Shown here in pieces: positions 15,903-25,155 of a stretch of 64,000 bases of DNA. Every line of letters begins with the position of its first letter. The first letter of the stretch is position 1. Source of the DNA: Pseudomonas sp. ANT_J12 (GTDB lineage: Bacteria > Pseudomonadota > Gammaproteobacteria > Pseudomonadales > Pseudomonadaceae); the NCBI RefSeq assembly GCF_008370045.1, contig NZ_VOBN01000025.1, positions 1 to 64,000 of the forward strand. The letters run 5' to 3'. Both the position numbers and the translations under genes were made by a program. The notes under the pieces are model-generated. The model had not been told where the DNA came from and searched no databases. It was given only the letters and a program-made list of their open reading frames with translations.

Positions 15903-16967
15903 TTAGCGGTGAGTCAGCTTCGCCAACGCTTCTTCAGCCAATCGCCGGGTCAATTCAGCGGCTGGCATCTCGATGCCCAGCCTGAACGCCTGTCCGGCCC
16001 AAAGATTGGCGAAATCCGCCGGGTCTTTGGCCCGCAACGGCATCAGTGCACCACCGGCCAGTGGAAAGGCCGGGGCTTTGTCGCTCATGGGGCCGATTTC
16101 ACGCATCACCCGATTCAGAATCCCCCGCGCCGGGCGCCCGGTGAACAGGTTGGTGAGCGCGGTTTCGCTGTCCTTGGCCGTGCGCAACGCCTTGTGGTGC
16201 GCCGCGCTGATCTTGGCTTCCGCTGTAAACAAATACGCCGTGCCCACCTGTACCGCCGAGGCGCCCAAGTGAAACGCGGCGGCAATCCCTCGTGCGTCAG
16301 CGATCCCGCCCGCGGCAATCACCGGTAGTTTCACCGCATCGACGATCTGCGGCACCAGCGCGAAAGTCCCCACCTGACTGTTCAAGTCATCGCTGAGAAA
16401 CATCCCGCGATGACCACCGGCCTCGTAGCCCATGGCGATGATTGCGTCGCAGCCATGTTGTTCCAGCCAGACCGCTTCTTCTACGGTGGTGGCCGAAGAC
16501 AGGATTCTTGCCCCGGTGGCTTTCACCCGATCCAGCAGCGATTTCTCCGGCAGCCCGAAGTGAAAACTCACGACCTCGGGGCGAAATGCTTCGACCAGTG
16601 CGCAGGTTGCGTCATCGAACGGCGCACGATTGGACACGGGCGTTGGCGCATCAAAATCGGCACCCAGTTCACGGTAGTAAGGCTCCAGCAAATCCTTCCA
16701 GTCCCGCGCCTTTTGCTCATCCGGCAGCGGTGGCTGGTGGCAGAAGAAATTGACGTTGAACGGACGTTGGCTGTGTTGGCGGATGGTTTTCAGTTCTTCG
16801 CGCAGTTGATCGAGGCTCAGCAACGCCGCAGGCAACGAGCCCAGGCCGCCGGCGTTACTCGCCGCAATCACCATGGCCGAATCGTGAGCGCCGGCCATGG
16901 GCGCCTGGATGATCGGCAACTCGATGCCGAGCAGGTCAAGAATGCGGGTGTCTGGCCATTGGCTCAT
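15903..16967 (-). CDS. Nitronate monooxygenase (FMN, 2-nitropropane dioxygenase family)
   Basis: 354 residues. TIM-barrel flavoenzyme that oxidises alkyl nitronates; recognised by the start LGIELPIIQAPMAG, ASNAGGLGSLPAA, and the FMN-binding PVIAAGGIADARGIAAAFHLGASAVQ region. A conserved histidine sits in AMGYEAGGHRG. The start at 16967 follows GGAGAAG; a 53-residue upstream extension rich in His and Arg is not credible. Stands alone. Confidence 0.9.
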   Translation of the reverse strand: MSQWPDTRILDLLGIELPIIQAPMAGAHDSAMVIAASNAGGLGSLPAALLSLDQLREELKTIRQHSQRPFNVNFFCHQPPLPDEQKARDWKDLLEPYYRELGADFDAPTPVSNRAPFDDATCALVEAFRPEVVSFHFGLPEKSLLDRVKATGARILSSATTVEEAVWLEQHGCDAIIAMGYEAGGHRGMFLSDDLNSQVGTFALVPQIVDAVKLPVIAAGGIADARGIAAAFHLGASAVQVGTAYLFTAEAKISAAHHKALRTAKDSETALTNLFTGRPARGILNRVMREIGPMSDKAPAFPLAGGALMPLRAKDPADFANLWAGQAFRLGIEMPAAELTRRLAEEALAKLTHR

Positions 16968-17076
16968 TTGAATGCTTCTCCGACGTCGACGGTAATGCCC
17001 GTTTTGTAGCAGCAATGACAGGTGGCGGACCAGTTTGTTTTTCTGAATGGCCAGCGTCGGTTTTACTGAAAGGTGT

Positions 17077-17661
17077 TTATGCCTGCGGCAGCCAGGGTGC
17101 CGCCAGTGCCACGGCACCATGACCACCTCGGCGCACGCAGGCCAGAACCTGCAGCCAGGTCAGTTCGGTCAGGCGAACCTGGGAGGCAGGCACCACGCGA
17201 ACTTCCCCCGACGTGCCGCTCGCCGGGCCGGCGTCCAGGATAAACACCGAAAACCAGGCATCCTGCTGTTCAAGCACCAGAAAAAACAACCAGCCATCGT
17301 CCTCGTTGATCAACCCGACCTTGGCGCCCTGGACATTTTCCAGGCCGGTCAGACGCGCCGTCGCATCCTTGAGCAGGGCATAGCCGGGTACTTTGCCGAG
17401 CACATTGTCTTCCAGCGTATTAAATACAGCGGTCCCGAACCGGGTTTTGGCGAGCAACCCGGCGAAAAAGCAGATCAGCACCAACACCACCAGGGTGAAC
17501 AGCGTCACTCCGGCGACGCTGTACTCGGCAAACATGGGCAGCAGTGTGTGGATCGGTTCGCGGAGCAGATGAACTCCTTTTTCCAGCAACATGAAGACCA
17601 ACAACAACGGCAGGATGAACAGCAGCCCCCCAGCCACTGTGGTTTTGATAAAACGAAACAT
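17077..17661 (-). CDS. DUF502 family inner-membrane protein
   Basis: 194 residues. Two membrane segments (about 8-30 and 50-72) and a soluble C-terminal part. The motif TRFGTAVFNTLEDNVLGKVPGY and the overall layout match DUF502 proteins, whose function is not known. Lies 33 bp downstream of the large exported protein on the same strand and could be co-transcribed. Confidence 0.8.
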   Translation of the reverse strand: MFRFIKTTVAGGLLFILPLLLVFMLLEKGVHLLREPIHTLLPMFAEYSVAGVTLFTLVVLVLICFFAGLLAKTRFGTAVFNTLEDNVLGKVPGYALLKDATARLTGLENVQGAKVGLINEDDGWLFFLVLEQQDAWFSVFILDAGPASGTSGEVRVVPASQVRLTELTWLQVLACVRRGGHGAVALAAPWLPQA

Positions 17662-17694
17662 GGCAGCCCCTTCAACGATGATTCAGCAGTCAAC

Positions 17695-20139
17695 TCAACG
17701 GCGATGCAGTCCGCCGCCACCTCCGCCAAACGAACGATTCATGACCCGGGACGAATCGTGAAAATTGTTGAAGCGTTCATTGCCGAACGAGCGCGCCGCC
17801 GATTCACGATTGAGGTTCTGTAGTTGGGCTGTGTTCGCCGGATTGACCCGTGTCCCGCCGCCCTTGACCATCGACTGCCAGCCATCGTCGGTCTTCTTGT
17901 AGACGTTGCCGTCATGCCCGGCGTAAACGTTGTCACCCACACGAGCGGCGCCGCTGTTGCGTCCGCGTACGCCGCCGTACTGAGTGGTGTTACCGGTGTT
18001 GGGGTTGTAGACGGCGCCACGATTGGCGGTGACCTGAGTGCCGTTGCGCACGTTGCCTGCCGTCACTTTCCCGCCTGCAATCGCGCCGCCATTGGGGCCG
18101 ACAATCTCTCCGCTGCGCCCGGCGGCGTAGTTGCCGGTGTAGACGTTATGCACCGCGCCACGCTGGCCGGCCGTGGCGATACCCGTGCGCGAGTTGTAGG
18201 AATTGCCCACCTGACCGGCCCAGCGATTGCCGGTCCAGGCGTTATAGCCGGCACCGTAACGACTGACCGATGCGCGATCACCCCATTGCCGGTAGATGTT
18301 GCCGGTACTGCCAGCCCAACCGCCGGGCCCCCAGGCCACCGCGCCGCCGTGATAACCATAGGCCGCGCCGCCCCACGGCATCGGCGCCGGGTAAAGGTGA
18401 GGACCCCAGGCATAACCCCATCCGTAATTGCCCCACCAAGGGTAGGCGCCCCAGCCCCAGCCCATGGCCACGGTGCTGCCGCCCCAACTCCAGCCGAAAC
18501 CGAAGCCGAAGGTCCAGCCGGTCCACGGTGTGTAGCGAATGGCGACGCCAAACCCGTAGGTCACCGGCGGCCCGTACCAGACATTGCCGACCCACGGCGT
18601 ATACGGATAACCGGTGCCATACACCACCACACCGCTGGCCGGGTCTACCGTCGAGCCTTGATAGCCCGGCGTATAACCCACCACCACCGTATCGCCGTTG
18701 GCTTCATAGACTTTCACGTAGGTGATGTAGTGCATCGGCGAGCTGGGCGGTATCGAATAAATCACCGCCGGCACCGAAGTGGCAACCGTCCACGGTCCCC
18801 GGACCGACGTGGCGCTGAACCAGATACCGTTCTCCACCGCGTACCAACTCTTGGCATCAACCATGATGATCGGCGTCGGCGTGTTCACCACGTACTGCAG
18901 CGGCGTCCCGCTGATGGCCTTGAGCTGCGGCTGGCCGTCGAACTGCGGCGCAGTCATTTTCACCTGGCTTTTCTTGATCGCCGAGGTCTGCGGGATGGTT
19001 GCCGCAATCGCTGCTTCCCGGGCCTGGGGTGTGCCGGCCACCGAGGCCTTGACGTTTTCTTTGGCACTGTCATCGGGAATGTTGGCAAAGTCTGCGGGCA
19101 ATTTATCTGCCGGTACGAATGTCCAGGGGCCCTTCATGTCAGTCGCTTTGAACCAGCGCCCGGAGATCAGCACGTAGCTGTCCTGGTCGCCGATTTCCTT
19201 GAAGATATGCCCGGTGGTGTTGGTCACATACAGCAGCTGCGTGCCCTGGATCGGCTGCCACTGGGGCGCACCATCGGTCACGATCAGCTCGGTGGGCGTC
19301 GTGGCGATGTGGATCTGTGGAACCGGTGGCTTGGCCAGCGTCGGGATTTTATCCTTCGGGTCGTTCTGGCCGGTCAGCAAGTCGACTTGGCGGCTCTGGA
19401 TCGCGGCCTTCCTGGCTTTTTCCAGATCGGCTGAAGGCGAGGGCAGCGGGGCGTACTGGCCGCCCAGTTGATCGGCGATCATCCAGCCATCGAACACATG
19501 CAGATAGTGTTTGCCCTGGGCATCCTTGAGCAGCAACGGCCGGGTGTTGATGACCCGTTGCAATGCCGTGCCATCCACCGGCCGATAAGCCGGCTCGCCG
19601 TCGATGTACACCAGCAGCGCCGGTACGTCGGAGGTGATGATGATCGGCGGGGTGTTTTCGATCGGGTCGCTGCTGGATTTCTGCTCGGCCGCGAGCACAC
19701 CAACGGCGGCTTCGAGCTGGTCCAGGGAAATGGTTTTCTTGCGGCTCGCTGCGTCTTTTTTCAGCGCGGCGACCCAGGTATCGGCCTGAGCCGCACTGGA
19801 GGGGAAATCCGCTTTGGTCAGGGTGTATTGATCCAGAGCTACCCAGCGCGTGGCCTTGTCCACGAGGGTATGGGCGCTGAATTGCACGATGCCGTAAGTG
19901 GATTTTCCGTCCGCTCCAGTGGCCTCGACCGCGGCCCGGGCTTGCAGGGTGTAGCCGTCCCAACTGTCGAGTTGCGGCTGATAGATCGTCAGTTTGGTGT
20001 CACCGGCGGTCAGCACTTGGGGCCACGTCGGGGCCGTTGCGGTTTGAACGGCGGGGGCTGTCGGCTGCGCGGCCTGGACGTTGCTGAGCGCCATCAGGCA
20101 CAGCATCAGCAAAACGGTAAATGAGCGAAGCTCGGGCAT
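17695..20139 (-). CDS. Large exported protein with Gly/Tyr/Trp-rich C-terminus
   Basis: 814 residues from the ATG at 20139 (GGAG six bases upstream). Signal peptide ending near NVQAAQ, an N-terminal half with three related segments that each contain a pattern like LQYVVNT..PI(I/L)(M)V and WF.AT...GPW (about residues 195-470), then a region dominated by Gly, Trp and Tyr (WGNYGWGYAWGPH) and a C-terminal stretch repeating (V)YN..TG. Members of this family are sometimes labelled carbohydrate-binding family V/XII in Pseudomonas; I give that from memory. Likely periplasmic or surface-located. Ends in GGGGGLHRR. Confidence 0.75.
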   Translation of the reverse strand: MPELRSFTVLLMLCLMALSNVQAAQPTAPAVQTATAPTWPQVLTAGDTKLTIYQPQLDSWDGYTLQARAAVEATGADGKSTYGIVQFSAHTLVDKATRWVALDQYTLTKADFPSSAAQADTWVAALKKDAASRKKTISLDQLEAAVGVLAAEQKSSSDPIENTPPIIITSDVPALLVYIDGEPAYRPVDGTALQRVINTRPLLLKDAQGKHYLHVFDGWMIADQLGGQYAPLPSPSADLEKARKAAIQSRQVDLLTGQNDPKDKIPTLAKPPVPQIHIATTPTELIVTDGAPQWQPIQGTQLLYVTNTTGHIFKEIGDQDSYVLISGRWFKATDMKGPWTFVPADKLPADFANIPDDSAKENVKASVAGTPQAREAAIAATIPQTSAIKKSQVKMTAPQFDGQPQLKAISGTPLQYVVNTPTPIIMVDAKSWYAVENGIWFSATSVRGPWTVATSVPAVIYSIPPSSPMHYITYVKVYEANGDTVVVGYTPGYQGSTVDPASGVVVYGTGYPYTPWVGNVWYGPPVTYGFGVAIRYTPWTGWTFGFGFGWSWGGSTVAMGWGWGAYPWWGNYGWGYAWGPHLYPAPMPWGGAAYGYHGGAVAWGPGGWAGSTGNIYRQWGDRASVSRYGAGYNAWTGNRWAGQVGNSYNSRTGIATAGQRGAVHNVYTGNYAAGRSGEIVGPNGGAIAGGKVTAGNVRNGTQVTANRGAVYNPNTGNTTQYGGVRGRNSGAARVGDNVYAGHDGNVYKKTDDGWQSMVKGGGTRVNPANTAQLQNLNRESAARSFGNERFNNFHDSSRVMNRSFGGGGGGLHRR

Positions 20140-20318
20140 TGTCAGCTCCATCGACAGGGCGGTTTTTCAGGCATTTCAGGGCCGTGAAAAAAAGCATAGC
20201 CTCCGGTCGTGGAAACGCTCGCTGGAAATCGGGATTGGATGAAAGTCGGGTAGGGCAATGTGTTGCTTTGTGTTATTTCAATGACACCCCCCCTCAGCGA
20301 ACCCAATGGGAGACAGCA

Positions 20319-21302
20319 ATGTTCAAAGGTATTTTGATCGATAAAGACGACAGCGGTTACCGGGCCACACTGCAAGAGATCAATGACGAACAACTGCCCG
20401 AGGGCGACGTGACGGTGCGCGTGGCGTACAGCACGCTGAATTTCAAGGATGGCCTGGCGATCACCGGCAGCAGCCCGGTGGTGCGAAAATTCCCCATGGT
20501 GCCGGGGATCGATCTGGCAGGCACTGTCGAAGTCAGCGGGCATCCGGACTACAAGGTCGGTGACCTTGTCGTACTGAATGGCTGGGGCGTGGGGGAAGGG
20601 CATTGGGGCGGATTGGCGCAGAAAACGCGGCTCAATGGCGACTGGCTGATTCCACTGCCCAAGGCGTTCACGACAGCTCAGGCCATGGCCATCGGCACCG
20701 CCGGTTACACGGCGATGCTGTGCATCCTGGCGCTGGAGCACAACGGTGTCACCCCGGAACAAGGCGAAGTACTGGTCACTGGCGCTAATGGCGGGGTCGG
20801 CAGTTTTGCCATCGCACTGTTAAGCAGGCTCGGCTATCGCGTGGTGGCATCCACCGGCCGCACCTCGGAACACGACTACCTTAAACAGTTGGGCGCCAGT
20901 GAAATCATCGACCGCGCGACTCTGTCCGAGCCGGGCAAACCATTGGCCAAGGAACGTTGGGCCGCGGTGATCGACTCGGTCGGCAGCCACACCCTGGCCA
21001 ACGCCTGTGCCAGCACCAAGGCCAACGGTACGGTCGCTGCCTGTGGTTTGGCCCAAGGCATGGACTTCCCGGCCTCCGTCGCACCGTTCATTTTGCGCGG
21101 TGTGACCCTCGCCGGGATTAACAGCGTGACCCAGCCCAAAGCCAAGCGTGTGCTGGCCTGGAATCGCCTGGCCGAGGATCTGGATTTCGCCCTGTTGCCG
21201 CTGATCAGCCACGAAATCGGCTTGAGCGAAGCGATCGAGGCGGCTCCGCGTTTGCTTGCCGGGCAACTGCGGGGAAGGGTTGTCGTCGACGTCAATCGCT
21301 GA
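20319..21302 (+). CDS. acuI: MDR-family NADPH:quinone/acrylyl-CoA reductase-like oxidoreductase
   Basis: 327 residues. Medium-chain dehydrogenase without the structural zinc loop. YhdH/AcuI-type features: start MFKGILIDKDD, YSTLNFKDGLAITG, PGIDLAGTVE, and the nucleotide-binding VLVTGANGGVGSFAIALL. AcuI reduces acryloyl-CoA with NADPH; many relatives are only known as quinone-reductase-like. ATG at 20319 follows GGGAGACA. Stands alone; the substrate here is unproved and the symbol reflects the family. Confidence 0.8.
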   Translation: MFKGILIDKDDSGYRATLQEINDEQLPEGDVTVRVAYSTLNFKDGLAITGSSPVVRKFPMVPGIDLAGTVEVSGHPDYKVGDLVVLNGWGVGEGHWGGLAQKTRLNGDWLIPLPKAFTTAQAMAIGTAGYTAMLCILALEHNGVTPEQGEVLVTGANGGVGSFAIALLSRLGYRVVASTGRTSEHDYLKQLGASEIIDRATLSEPGKPLAKERWAAVIDSVGSHTLANACASTKANGTVAACGLAQGMDFPASVAPFILRGVTLAGINSVTQPKAKRVLAWNRLAEDLDFALLPLISHEIGLSEAIEAAPRLLAGQLRGRVVVDVNR

Positions 21303-21363
21303 CAAGGTAGGCGCCGTTGCGGCTCGTCAGGGCCGCAGATCTCATTAAGGGAGTGGCGCCGCA

Positions 21364-21822
21364 ATGGAAGTTAAACAAGTCTACGTAGCGCCGTTCATTG
21401 TGTCCGGGCTGCAGGTGCGCACTCGCAACACCGCGGAACAAACCGCTGAAACGGCGAAGATTGGTCCGATGTGGGGGCGTTTTTACAGCGAAGGGTTGAT
21501 GGAAAGGATTGCACCGCAGCCTGCCGGCTCGCCGGTCTATGGTGTGTATTCCGGGTATGAATCCGATGCCTCGGGGGCGTTCGACGTCACCGCCGGGATG
21601 GGGGCTCAAGAGCCTGCGCCAGGTTACGAAAGCATCTCTATCGAAGACGGCCGCTATCTGGTCTTTGAGGGCAGCGGACCCATGCCGGATGCCGTGATCA
21701 GTGCCTGGCAATTCATCTGGAATTATTTCGAGTCCAACCCGCAAATCGAGCGCCGGTTTGCGACTGACTTTGAAGCCTATACCGGCCCCGAGTCAGTCGC
21801 GGTGCATATCGGCATCGTCTAA
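21364..21822 (+). CDS. GyrI-like/effector-binding domain protein
   Basis: 152 residues. Stand-alone AraC effector-binding (GyrI-like) domain: start VKQVYVAPFIVSGLQVRT, a central VYGVYSGYESDASGAFDV and the late GRYLVFEGSGPMP. Such domains bind small ligands or inhibit gyrase. Its stop overlaps the stop of the convergent ada gene. Confidence 0.8.
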   Translation: MEVKQVYVAPFIVSGLQVRTRNTAEQTAETAKIGPMWGRFYSEGLMERIAPQPAGSPVYGVYSGYESDASGAFDVTAGMGAQEPAPGYESISIEDGRYLVFEGSGPMPDAVISAWQFIWNYFESNPQIERRFATDFEAYTGPESVAVHIGIV

Positions 21823-22886
21823 GGCTGGGTTTCGCGCTCCAGCAACTGCCGCTTGCGCTCCACGCCCCAGCGATAACCCGACAGGTTGCCGTCGCTGCGC
21901 ACCACCCGGTGACAGGGAATCGCGACGGCGAGGCTGTTTGCGCCGCAGGCCTGGGCCACGGCGCGCACCGCTTTCGGCGAACCGATGCGCAGGGCGATAT
22001 CGGCGTAGCTGGCCGTGCAGCCTGCCGGAATCTCCCGCAGGGCTTGCCAGACGCGCTCTTGAAATGCCGTGCCGCGCACGTCCAGGGGCAAGTCCAGGCC
22101 GATGGCCGGCGCTTCGATAAAGCCGACGACCTGGGCGATCAACTGCTCGAAGCCATGATCGGCGCCAATCAGGTTGGCGCGCCGGAATTTATCCTGCAGA
22201 TCACACACCAGTTGGTGCGGATCGTCCCCCAACAGAATTGCGCAAATACCCCGTTCACTCTGCGCCACCAGAATCGCGCCCAATGAGCACTGGCCAACGG
22301 CAAAGCGAATGTCGTTGTTCTGGCCTTCGGCGCGGTAATCGCCGGGTTTCATGCCCAACAACTGATCAGCCGCTTCATAAAACCGACTGTTGGAATTGAA
22401 GCCCGCGTCATACAGCGCGTCGGTCACCGAGCCGCCATCGCTCAAACGCTCGCGAACCCGACGTGAGCGGTGGGCGCTGGCGTAACCCTTGGGCGTCAGG
22501 CCGGTCACGGCTTTGAACACGCGGTGGAAATGGAAACTGCTCAAACCGGCGGCGTCGGCCAGTTCGTTCAACGCCGGCAGAGTCTCGGCTGATTCAATTT
22601 GACGGCAGGCGGCCGCTACGGTCGCGGCATGTTGGGCGGCGACGTCGCTTTGATCCTTCGCCGCCCGTTTGCTGGGGCGGTAACCGGCGGCCTGAGCCTG
22701 TTCCGCGGTGTCGAAGAATTCGACGTTCTGCGGTTTCGGCAGGCGCGCCAGGCTGCTGGGGCGGCAATAGATGCCAGTGGTTTTCACTGCATAGACGAAC
22801 TGCCCGTCAGCCTTGGGGTCGCGGGCGACGACGGCGGCCCAGCGAGGGTCGTTCTCGGTGGCGGTCTTGGTCGAAGAGAGGGTCAT
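21819..22886 (-). CDS. ada: Ada-type regulator/O6-methylguanine-DNA methyltransferase with degenerate zinc site
   Basis: 355 residues from ATG 22886 (an ATG at 22913 is the alternative). Order: N-terminal Ada domain (about 10-80), AraC-type DNA-binding domain (about 95-190) and C-terminal methyltransferase with active-site IPCHRVV. In E. coli the N-terminal domain binds zinc through four cysteines and senses methylphosphotriesters. Here the first is kept (GIYCRPS, C41) but the other three are Ser45 (CRPSS), Ser72 and Ala75 (RPSKRA). The last gene of the ogt-oxygenase-alkB-ada cluster. Confidence 0.9.
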   Translation of the reverse strand: MTLSSTKTATENDPRWAAVVARDPKADGQFVYAVKTTGIYCRPSSLARLPKPQNVEFFDTAEQAQAAGYRPSKRAAKDQSDVAAQHAATVAAACRQIESAETLPALNELADAAGLSSFHFHRVFKAVTGLTPKGYASAHRSRRVRERLSDGGSVTDALYDAGFNSNSRFYEAADQLLGMKPGDYRAEGQNNDIRFAVGQCSLGAILVAQSERGICAILLGDDPHQLVCDLQDKFRRANLIGADHGFEQLIAQVVGFIEAPAIGLDLPLDVRGTAFQERVWQALREIPAGCTASYADIALRIGSPKAVRAVAQACGANSLAVAIPCHRVVRSDGNLSGYRWGVERKRQLLERETQP

Positions 22887-22958
22887 GGCTTCAGGTCCGT
22901 TGACGGGTTTCATGCAGATTAAGCAACTGGCCGGGCTGTGGCACTCCGGGGCTTGCGG

Positions 22959-23630
22959 TCAAACTAAGCCAGCCTTACGAAACGTAAAATTGATCCGCTG
23001 TTCGCCCAGTCGTGGATGCTGCCCCTCCTTGATCGGCAATACGCCGTGATAACGCAAGCGATCAACACCGCCCCAGACCACGATGTCACCATGAAACAAC
23101 GGCACTCGCTGGCTCTTGTCGCTGCGTTCGAAACCACCAAACAGAAACATTGCCGGCAACCCCAAGGACACCGAAACGATAGGTGCCGCGTAGGAACCTT
23201 CGTCTTTATCCTGATGCAAAGACATCTTGGCCCCTGGGACATAGCGGTTGATCAGGCAGGAATCCGGCACGAAGTCGGCAAATCCTGCTTCCCGCGCCGC
23301 CGTTTGCGCCAGCTCGAAAAACACCTCGGGCATCGCCGGCCAGGGTTGCCCGGTTTGCGGATCGTTGCGGGTGTAGCGGTAACCGCTGCGGTCAGTGGTC
23401 CAGCCCAGCGTGCCGCAACTGCTCAGCGCCACCGACATCTTGAAACCGCCGGGCGTGACCATTTGCCGAAACGGTGCGGTCAGGAGAACAGCCTCTAATG
23501 CCGGCAACAACCGGTCGAGCAGGGGCAGGGCAAAGCCCCGGAGGACGTAGGACTGTTCGCCGAGCTGCTCGCGCCGGGGCGGTTGCTCGGGTTCGACGTC
23601 GGCGAACAGATCGAGGGTGGTCGGGGTCAT
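22959..23630 (-). CDS. alkB: Alpha-ketoglutarate-dependent DNA/RNA demethylase
   Basis: 223 residues. Removes 1-methyladenine and 3-methylcytosine by oxidation with Fe(II) and 2-oxoglutarate. The iron ligands are visible in SLHQDKDEG (H and D) and the later YHGVLPI; RINFTFRKA supplies the 2-oxoglutarate arginines. Start at 23630 (MTPTTLDLF) matches the E. coli layout; an ATG at 23645 is possible. Five bases downstream of the oxygenase gene, same operon. Confidence 0.93.
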   Translation of the reverse strand: MTPTTLDLFADVEPEQPPRREQLGEQSYVLRGFALPLLDRLLPALEAVLLTAPFRQMVTPGGFKMSVALSSCGTLGWTTDRSGYRYTRNDPQTGQPWPAMPEVFFELAQTAAREAGFADFVPDSCLINRYVPGAKMSLHQDKDEGSYAAPIVSVSLGLPAMFLFGGFERSDKSQRVPLFHGDIVVWGGVDRLRYHGVLPIKEGQHPRLGEQRINFTFRKAGLV

Positions 23631-23634
23631 GGTT

Positions 23635-24324
23635 TCATAGCGCATCGTGAAAGATGATTCCAAGGGTATGCCGTTTTCCGCTGTGCAGGCGACTGACGCC
23701 GTGGCGCAGGGTCACGCGGTAATAGCCGCGAACGCCTTTGACCGGGCGCTGGTTGACGGCAAAGATCAGCCCGTCGCCTTTCTTCAGTCCGATCACCTGG
23801 GGCCGCGACTGCATTCGCGGACGCTGTTCGGTGAGCACGAACTCGCCGCCAGTGAAGTCTTCGTTCGGTTCTGATAGCAAAATCGCCACTTGCAGTGGGA
23901 AAACGTGTTCGCCGTACAAATCCTGATGCAGGCAGTTGTAATCCTGCGGGCCGTATTGCAGCAACAACGGTGTCGGTCGCTCCTGACCGGCGGCATGGCA
24001 ACGTGCAATGAAGGCGTCGTGAGTGTCGGGGAAACGGATCGGCAGGTCCATGTGCTCATACCAGCGATTGGCGATGGGCACCAATCGCGGATACAGCCTG
24101 GTTCGCAACCGGCCCACCACCTCTGGCAACGGGTACTTGAAGTACTTGTACTCGCCGCGCCCGAAACCATGACGGGCCATCATGACTTGTGAGCGGAAGG
24201 GCTCGGGCTGGGCGTACAACGCGCTGACTTGGTCGCATGTCTGGTGGCTCAACAACGACCGGATAATGGCGCAACCGTCCTGATCGAGCTGTTGTTCCAG
24301 CAACGCCCAGTCCAACGAGCTCAT
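23635..24324 (-). CDS. 2OG-Fe(II) oxygenase of the alkylation-repair cluster
   Basis: 229 residues from the ATG at 24324 (MSSLDW). Prolyl-4-hydroxylase-like fold: CLHQDLYGEHVF gives the first His and Asp, RHGVSRLHSGKRHTLGI gives the distal His and the 2-oxoglutarate-binding Arg. It overlaps the ogt stop by 4 bp and runs almost into alkB, so it belongs to the alkylation-repair operon. The substrate is not known; a nucleic-acid or protein oxidation is possible. Confidence 0.85.
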   Translation of the reverse strand: MSSLDWALLEQQLDQDGCAIIRSLLSHQTCDQVSALYAQPEPFRSQVMMARHGFGRGEYKYFKYPLPEVVGRLRTRLYPRLVPIANRWYEHMDLPIRFPDTHDAFIARCHAAGQERPTPLLLQYGPQDYNCLHQDLYGEHVFPLQVAILLSEPNEDFTGGEFVLTEQRPRMQSRPQVIGLKKGDGLIFAVNQRPVKGVRGYYRVTLRHGVSRLHSGKRHTLGIIFHDAL

Positions 24325-24821
24325 GGTTGCGCCTCGCGATCGAGCAACTGCCGTTTGCGTTCCAGCCCCCAGCGATAACCACCCAGACCGCCATCCTGAC
24401 GCAGCACCCGATGGCACGGCACGATCACCGCCACCGGGTTGGCGCCACACGCATTGGCCACCGCACGAAATGCATGGGGCTGATCGAGACGTCGCGCGAT
24501 ATCGCGATAGCTGGCGGTTTGACCAGCCGGGATTTGCCGCAGGGCTTCCCAGACCTGCCGTTGAAAGGTACTACCGGCCAGATCCAGCGGCAGATCAAAG
24601 GCCATGCGCGGATTATCGAGGTGACGCAGGGTTTGCTCCAGCCAAGGGGCCAAGCCCTCATCGCGCCGCAACGTGCCGCAAAAGCGCCGCGCCAGATCCT
24701 GCTCCAGGCTGGCCAGGTCATCACCCAGCAGCAACGCACACAGGCCCTTGTCGCTGAACGCCAGCAACAACTCGCCCAGCGCACACGTGCCATTGATATA
24801 GCGAATCGAGGAAGTAGACAT
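24321..24821 (-). CDS. ogt: Methylated-DNA-protein cysteine methyltransferase
   Basis: 166 residues. Transfers methyl from O6-methylguanine to its own cysteine in VPCHRVL; the DNA-binding helix RRLDQPHAFRAVANACGANP is typical. First gene of the repair operon. It is a stand-alone protein next to an Ada whose C-terminal domain has the same activity, so the cluster has two such transferases. Confidence 0.92.
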   Translation of the reverse strand: MSTSSIRYINGTCALGELLLAFSDKGLCALLLGDDLASLEQDLARRFCGTLRRDEGLAPWLEQTLRHLDNPRMAFDLPLDLAGSTFQRQVWEALRQIPAGQTASYRDIARRLDQPHAFRAVANACGANPVAVIVPCHRVLRQDGGLGGYRWGLERKRQLLDREAQP

Positions 24822-24950
24822 GTTCTGACTCCTGAACCTAAGGTTGAGGTGGCCAGACTAGGGCGCGTTGATCGAGCGAACACTCCGGCGCTTGCGGTCA
24901 AACTTTTACAGGCGGGGGAGCTGACGTCCCTGTTGTCGCTCCCGATCGCG

Positions 24951-25127
24951 TTACAGCGCTTTGCTGACGGCGATGTCGCTGATCACGTCGTCGCTCTGGC
25001 CATGAATGGCGTCCAGGGCGGCCTTGGCTTCGGCTTCGGTGCCGTTTTCAAGCTGGGCGAACTCGAAACGACGTTCGCCGTTGAGTTTGTATTTGATGAC
25101 GTACTTGGTCGTTTGGGCCACGGTCAT
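24951..25127 (-). CDS. Small cytosolic protein, unknown function
   Basis: 58 residues; start ATG at 25127 and stop at 24951. The protein reads MTVAQTTKYVIKYKLNGE at its start, a beta-strand pair, then one helix (ENGTEAEAKAALDAIHGQ). Lies 28 bp after the DUF1883 gene on the same strand, so probably co-transcribed. GAGGCA precedes the start. No family recognised. Confidence 0.65.
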   Translation of the reverse strand: MTVAQTTKYVIKYKLNGERRFEFAQLENGTEAEAKAALDAIHGQSDDVISDIAVSKAL

Positions 25128-25155
25128 GATTGCCTCTTTACGTGTAGGGCGTTGC

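Noticed and set aside
17824..19434. 536-codon open frame on the plus strand
   Set aside because: It is antisense to the large exported protein gene and has an Arg/His/Ala-rich sequence without any domain; a shadow of GC-rich codons.
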